DNA of 64,000 nt from JAGCJX01 sp045638645 (GTDB lineage Bacteria > Bacteroidota > Bacteroidia > Bacteroidales > UBA932), in contig JAZUBU010000015.1 in the NCBI GenBank assembly GCA_045638645.1, forward strand, positions 1 to 64,000, read 5' to 3'. The position numbers and the translations under genes were made by a program. Position 1 is the first letter of the stretch; the number at the start of each line of letters is the position of its first letter. Shown here in pieces: positions 62,138 to 64,000 of the stretch. The notes below the pieces were generated by a model that ran no database searches, was not told where the DNA came from, and worked only from the letters and a program-made list of their open reading frames with translations.

Positions 62138-62584
62138 TTAGCCGAGTAATTTTTCTGCCAGCGGAACGTACTCTTCGTCCGAGAGGATGGCCTCTTCGTA
62201 ACGGTCTATGGCCCACAATTCGATCTTATAATCACTTCCGCTGAATATGACTTCTTTTGTGATGCCGGCTTTGTCCAGCAGCTCCTTCGGTAGCGAGAAG
62301 CGTCCGATTTTGGCATCCGGCTCAATGACCACGCGATTGCGCATATAGGTCCGCCAAAACAAAGAATCCTCCTTGCGGTAGAAATTCAGTTTGGCTTTGA
62401 GGGCCTCGGATTCCTTCTCCCATTCTGCGTAGGTATAGATTTCCAGGCAAGGGGCAAAGAGTCCGGGCTTGACTACGAATTTCAACGGCTCGTTTTCGGG
62501 AACACCGGCTTTCAGGCCAGCCGGAAAAACCAGCCGTCCCTTGTCGTCCAATTTGCCTTTGTATTCACCGATAAACTTCGCCAT
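62138..62584 (-). CDS. mraZ: Transcriptional regulator MraZ
   Basis: 148 residues from ATG 62584. Two AbrB-like SpoVT/MraZ domains are present. The first starts FIGEYKGKLDDKGRLVFPAG, with the DxKGRxxxP motif. The second has AKIGRFSLPKELLDKAGI near 90. MraZ is a multimeric DNA-binding protein that represses its own operon by binding direct repeats upstream. The array of four 10-bp repeats at 62621-62660 is the obvious operator. The frame opens 19 codons earlier, but that start would lie within the operator, so ATG 62584 is right. Confidence 0.95.
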   Translation of the reverse strand: MAKFIGEYKGKLDDKGRLVFPAGLKAGVPENEPLKFVVKPGLFAPCLEIYTYAEWEKESEALKAKLNFYRKEDSLFWRTYMRNRVVIEPDAKIGRFSLPKELLDKAGITKEVIFSGSDYKIELWAIDRYEEAILSDEEYVPLAEKLLG

Positions 62585-62608
62585 AATAATGAGTTGAGTT
62601 AATTGTGG

Positions 62609-62616
62609 CAAAATTA
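62609..62616 (-). promoter_or_regulatory. Candidate -7 box of the mraZ/dcw promoter
   Basis: Minus-strand TAATTTTG matches TAnnTTTG, 25 bases before the mraZ ATG. The region where the -33 element should be is covered by the TGG repeat array, so a bound repressor would block this promoter. Confidence 0.5.
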
Positions 62617-62620
62617 AAAA

Positions 62621-62660
62621 ACATTTTCCATTCTTTTCCACTTTTTTCCAAATTTATCCA
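62621..62660 (-). promoter_or_regulatory. MraZ operator: four 10-bp direct repeats
   Basis: Read on the minus strand, four decamers stand head to tail with no gap: TGGATAAATT, TGGAAAAAAG, TGGAAAAGAA, TGGAAAATGT. Every one begins TGGA and the third to seventh bases are A rich. Known MraZ sites are three or four short repeats (TGGG-type in E. coli, GTGG-type in mollicutes) with exactly 10-bp period, upstream of mraZ. Position directly upstream of the -7 box fits autorepression. Binding itself is inferred. Confidence 0.8.
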
Positions 62661-62706
62661 CAGAAGTTATGAACATGCCTTTGCAGATGGTCTGTGGATT
62701 GATCTG

Positions 62707-62738
62707 TTGATAATTCGATAGAAATTTGTCTATCTTTG
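62707..62738 (+). promoter_or_regulatory. Candidate promoter of the IdeS-like gene
   Basis: TTG at 62707-62709, 21 bases, then TATCTTTG at 62731-62738, a clear TAnnTTTG box. The ATG follows at 62770. It is divergent from the mraZ promoter about 120 bases away. Confidence 0.55.
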
Positions 62739-62769
62739 CAAAAAATAACGCATAATTACGTGATTTGAT

Positions 62770-64000
62770 ATGAAGAAATTTTTTGCTTGCATGGCCGTGT
62801 TTGCTGTGCTTTTGATGGTGGGTTGTACGACGGAAACGGAGAAGCCTGCCCAGACCCTGATTCTGGAGGCGAGCCAGACCGAAATTTTGGCAGATGGCAG
62901 CCAGACCGTGAATTTTACAGCGGCGTTGGACGGTAAAGAAGTGACCGCCGAAGCCCTTTATTTTCAGAAAGGAGTTTTGGAGGCGTTGGAAGGACCGTCG
63001 TTTCAGACAACGACCCCTGGCGAGTATGTTTTTTACGCTACCTATGGGGATTGCCAATCCAATGAAGTAAAGGTGGTTGCCCAAGAAGTGCCGGTTGATC
63101 CCGTGGTGGTGACTTTGCGTGTGTCCCCCTCAGAGATTGTTGCCGACGGTGTGAGTGCTGCCATTTTTGAGGTGATGTGCAATGGCGAAGATGTGACCTT
63201 GCAAAGTGAGATTTACGAGGAAGGCAGTACCGTTGCTTTGGAGGGTGTTTCTTTTTCAACGACCGAGGCGGGCGATTATACCTTCTATGCTGTGTATGAG
63301 GGCACCCAATCCAATACCGTAAAGGTTGTGGTGGAAGGACTTCCTGAAGAAGCACCGATTGAATTATCTGTGGATGTGCAGACCATCGTGGCCAACGGTC
63401 GTGAGGTGGCTACATTCATGGTGATGCAGGAGGGAGCCGACGTGACTGCAGAAGCGGCCTACTATGTGGTGGACGGCGATAAGGAAACCAAAATGAGCAA
63501 CAACAAGTTCTCTACCCTGACGGCCGGTACCTACGAATTTTATGCAACCAAAGGTGGCGCTACCTCGAACCGGGTTCAAGTTGTTGCGGAAGAAAACCAA
63601 GCGACCGGCACCAGCATCGTTTTTGCGGATGGAGTGACCATCGCTTCCGGTTGGTACGATGTGAACAAACGTGGCAACGGACAGACCCACGGTGATATCA
63701 ACATGTGTTGGGCTGCTTCTACTGCGAACATCATGCAGTGGTGGCAAGATTGCTATGTACGTGCAGGAAATACCTTGCCCGAAGAAGCTTTGAACGGACC
63801 GGGTGAAACGTATGAGCTGGCGATTATGGAGGCTTTCTGGAACGACTGGAACAACCAGCGTGGCGGTCATGCTTTCCATGGTATTCCTTGGTACATCGAA
63901 GGCATCAATGTTTGTGAAACCTTCCAAAACCAGGCCCAACCCATCCGTGGAGGCGGTTATTTGAAATCCATCTGGTCGGAAGCGAAAAAGGTGATGGAAA
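62770..64000 (+). CDS. IdeS/Mac-family cysteine protease lipoprotein with Ig-like repeats (3' truncated)
   Basis: The first 410 residues are in the window; the frame is still open at the edge. A lipoprotein signal ends VLLMVGC (Cys19). Three Ig-like repeats of about 75 residues follow (about 30-103, 110-187, 197-276), each with an I(V/L)A(D/N)G motif, an aromatic Y-x-FYA strand and a closing SNxVxVV. From 290 a C66 peptidase-like domain starts GWYDVNKR (294-301), with the catalytic Cys313 in NMCWAASTANIMQWW, matching the GWYD and LCGAATAGNMLHWW regions of streptococcal IdeS. IdeS cuts IgG at the hinge; the target here is unknown. The catalytic His and Asp lie beyond the window. Confidence 0.75.
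   Translation, partial: MKKFFACMAVFAVLLMVGCTTETEKPAQTLILEASQTEILADGSQTVNFTAALDGKEVTAEALYFQKGVLEALEGPSFQTTTPGEYVFYATYGDCQSNEVKVVAQEVPVDPVVVTLRVSPSEIVADGVSAAIFEVMCNGEDVTLQSEIYEEGSTVALEGVSFSTTEAGDYTFYAVYEGTQSNTVKVVVEGLPEEAPIELSVDVQTIVANGREVATFMVMQEGADVTAEAAYYVVDGDKETKMSNNKFSTLTAGTYEFYATKGGATSNRVQVVAEENQATGTSIVFADGVTIASGWYDVNKRGNGQTHGDINMCWAASTANIMQWWQDCYVRAGNTLPEEALNGPGETYELAIMEAFWNDWNNQRGGHAFHGIPWYIEGINVCETFQNQAQPIRGGGYLKSIWSEAKKVME

Noticed and set aside
63364..63939. 191-residue minus-strand frame opposite the IdeS-like gene
   Set aside because: Antisense to a frame with lipoprotein signal, repeats and protease motif, so it is a shadow.
1..64000. CRISPR arrays, prophage, defence islands or toxin-antitoxin pairs
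   Set aside because: I looked for spaced repeats, phage structural genes and nuclease-methylase pairs and found none; the DNA is mostly core housekeeping.

Overview
The window is chromosomal DNA of a Bacteroidota member, almost certainly order Bacteroidales. This rests on the gene content (BACON/Omp28 lipoprotein, ExbB-ExbD-ExbD cluster, DUF6029, DUF3127 and DUF1015 proteins, extended RecQ, SerA without an ACT domain), on weak ribosome binding sites, and on repeated promoter -7 boxes of the Bacteroides type TAnnTTTG. G+C looks close to one half by eye. The genus cannot be fixed from this alone. I see no prophage, insertion sequence, CRISPR array or plasmid gene; most of the window is a core housekeeping region.

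Layout. 1-97: 3' end of a 5S rRNA and its terminator, i.e. the end of an rRNA operon. 392-4302: YdfG-type dehydrogenase, sugar-nucleotidyltransferase-like protein, porin (minus strand), two-domain VOC protein. 4317-9833: an envelope thiol-redox operon: DsbD-type electron carrier, BACON-Omp28 lipoprotein with CxxC, TlpA thioredoxin, and a DUF6029 outer-membrane protein whose only mature cysteines form CSGGVC. 10266-13528: serC-serA-DUF1015. 13610-15650: pyrB-pyrI and a YigZ protein. 15737-20420: pRiA4b-ORF3-like protein, miaA, recQ, arginase-family enzyme. 20434-30676: nhaA, FKBP lipoprotein, DUF3127 protein with an SSB-like tail, a large anchored unknown, an MsbA-like exporter, an acyl-CoA ligase, dCMP deaminase and an S41 protease. 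30663-38697 (minus): TonB-like protein, udk, asnS, GHL10 hydrolase, alkaline phosphatase, and the exbB / small membrane protein / exbD / exbD motor cluster. 38756-44167 (minus): tRNA-Ser(GGA), ansA, tatD, dprA, queA, truB, rpiB. 44249-45831: a divergent sigma-like protein translationally coupled to a zinc-finger membrane anti-sigma-like protein. 45785-62584 (minus): gltX and the dcw cell-wall and division cluster ftsZ-ftsA-ftsQ-murC-murG-ftsW-murD-mraY-murE-ftsI-ftsL-rsmH-mraZ (transcribed from mraZ). 62770-end: a partial IdeS/Mac-type cysteine protease lipoprotein with three Ig-like repeats, divergent from mraZ.

Functional themes. The dcw cluster supplies lipid I/II synthesis (MurC, D, E, MraY, MurG) and the septal machine (FtsZ, A, Q, W, I, L). 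It lacks murF and ddl. It appears to be controlled by MraZ through four head-to-tail 10-bp TGG repeats next to a Bacteroides-type -7 box. The redox operon carries reducing power from the cytoplasm through DsbD to periplasmic thioredoxin-like proteins and probably to the outer membrane. ExbB/ExbD and TonB-like proteins energise outer-membrane transport.

The items most worth a second look are: the sigma/anti-sigma-like pair; the redox operon with its CSGGVC outer-membrane protein; the DUF3127 protein with an SSB-type C-terminus; the MraZ operator array; and the IdeS-like protease. No wholly new system can be proven from sequence alone.
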